DNA from: Exobasidium rhododendri
Taxonomy: Eukaryota; Basidiomycota; Exobasidiomycetes; Exobasidiales; Exobasidiaceae
Reading direction: 5' to 3'
Assembly: GCA_026210745.1 (NCBI GenBank)
Contig: CP110630.1
Location: 1,054,001 to 1,118,000, forward strand
Length of the DNA stretch: 64,000 bases
Below, one piece after another: positions 63,883 to 64,000 of the stretch (within the stretch, counting starts at the first letter, position 1; the number at the start of each line of letters is the position of its first letter). Below the pieces are notes generated by a model, which saw only the letters and a program-made list of their open reading frames with translations, had not been told where the DNA came from and did not search any database. Made by a program: the position numbers and the translations under genes.

Positions 63883-64000
63883 TCATGCGGCGCTCTCGAG
63901 TGAAGGTGAGAGGGCATGTTCGAAAGACTCTCTGGCCAGCTGGACGTTGAGCTTGATGGCGGACATCTCCACTTCTGGTTGAGCGCTGATGACCATGATG
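63883..64000 (-). CDS. C-terminal end of an unidentified gene
   Basis: A minus-strand frame enters from beyond the window and stops at 63883. It encodes about 39 residues ending AIKLNVQLARESFEHALS then PSLESAA. The helical, polar end is not enough to name a family. It is called a gene because the frame is open to the edge and has protein-like composition. Only the 3' end is present. Confidence 0.45.
   Translation of the reverse strand, partial: IMVISAQPEVEMSAIKLNVQLARESFEHALSPSLESAA

Noticed and set aside
1-64000. Search for mobile elements, CRISPR arrays, tRNA and rRNA genes
   Set aside because: No transposase or reverse-transcriptase motifs, long terminal repeats, spaced repeats, or convincing tRNA boxes were seen by eye. 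A dedicated tRNA scan could still find one.

Overview
The window is nuclear DNA from a fungus and is packed with short protein genes on both strands. I place it in the Basidiomycota. Most genes carry 1-4 short introns (about 60-100 nt) with GTGAGT/GTAAGT-type donors. The gene set is fungal (DASH subunit Spc19, Ypi1, Zrg17, mL60, a Zn2Cys6 regulator). A complex I subunit is present, which budding yeasts such as Saccharomyces lack. The Zn-cluster protein has a basic tail of a type I recall from basidiomycetes. Ustilaginomycotina or Pucciniomycotina seem likely, but the species cannot be named from the sequence. I saw no transposon, retroelement, CRISPR array, tRNA or rRNA.

Layout. 0-10 kb: exocyst SEC6 (5' end outside the window), TIM22, Pol III subunit RPC11, phosphoglycerate mutase, exocyst SEC5, EAF3/MRG15. 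10-21 kb: a compact, mostly mitochondrial and nuclear-housekeeping block with ISA1, uS14m, mL60, Pol I subunit RPA34, NFU1, DASH SPC19, LSM1, a CCDC137-like nucleolar protein and uS15m. 21-31 kb: Zrg17-type zinc transporter, the tiny APC/C subunit CDC26, GPI mannosyltransferase GPI18, a GLTSCR1-domain chromatin protein, and a lipase resembling bacterial family I.5. 31-41 kb: a 2.1-kb leader or promoter before a Zn2Cys6 regulator, a small polytopic membrane protein, BUD22, SSS1 (Sec61 gamma) and the PP1 inhibitor YPI1. 42-53 kb: GIT1-like transporter, HSBP1, endosulfine IGO1, palmitoyl-protein thioesterase, a large BTB protein and a zinc-less MDR reductase. 54-64 kb: an unrecognised secreted protein, an FGGY ribulokinase, GRX4, NDUFB4, uS4m, a PRKRIP1 homologue and the end of an unidentified gene.

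How the genes fit together. This is ordinary core genome with local functional neighbours: two exocyst subunits 3 kb apart, two late Fe-S assembly factors beside two mitoribosomal proteins, and two phosphatase inhibitors (YPI1, IGO1) close together. Many pairs are divergent and share promoters of 200-350 bp (TIM22/RPC11, GPM1/SEC5, ISA1/uS14m, SPC19/LSM1, BUD22/SSS1, NDUFB4/uS4m).

Exon borders were set by hand from splice signals, reading frame and family alignment from memory. All assembled coding lengths are multiples of three. The less ordinary items are the secreted protein, the bacterial-type lipase, the stand-alone membrane protein, a 5-nt microexon in SSS1, an 8-nt first exon in GPM1, and two stop-free 87-nt introns.
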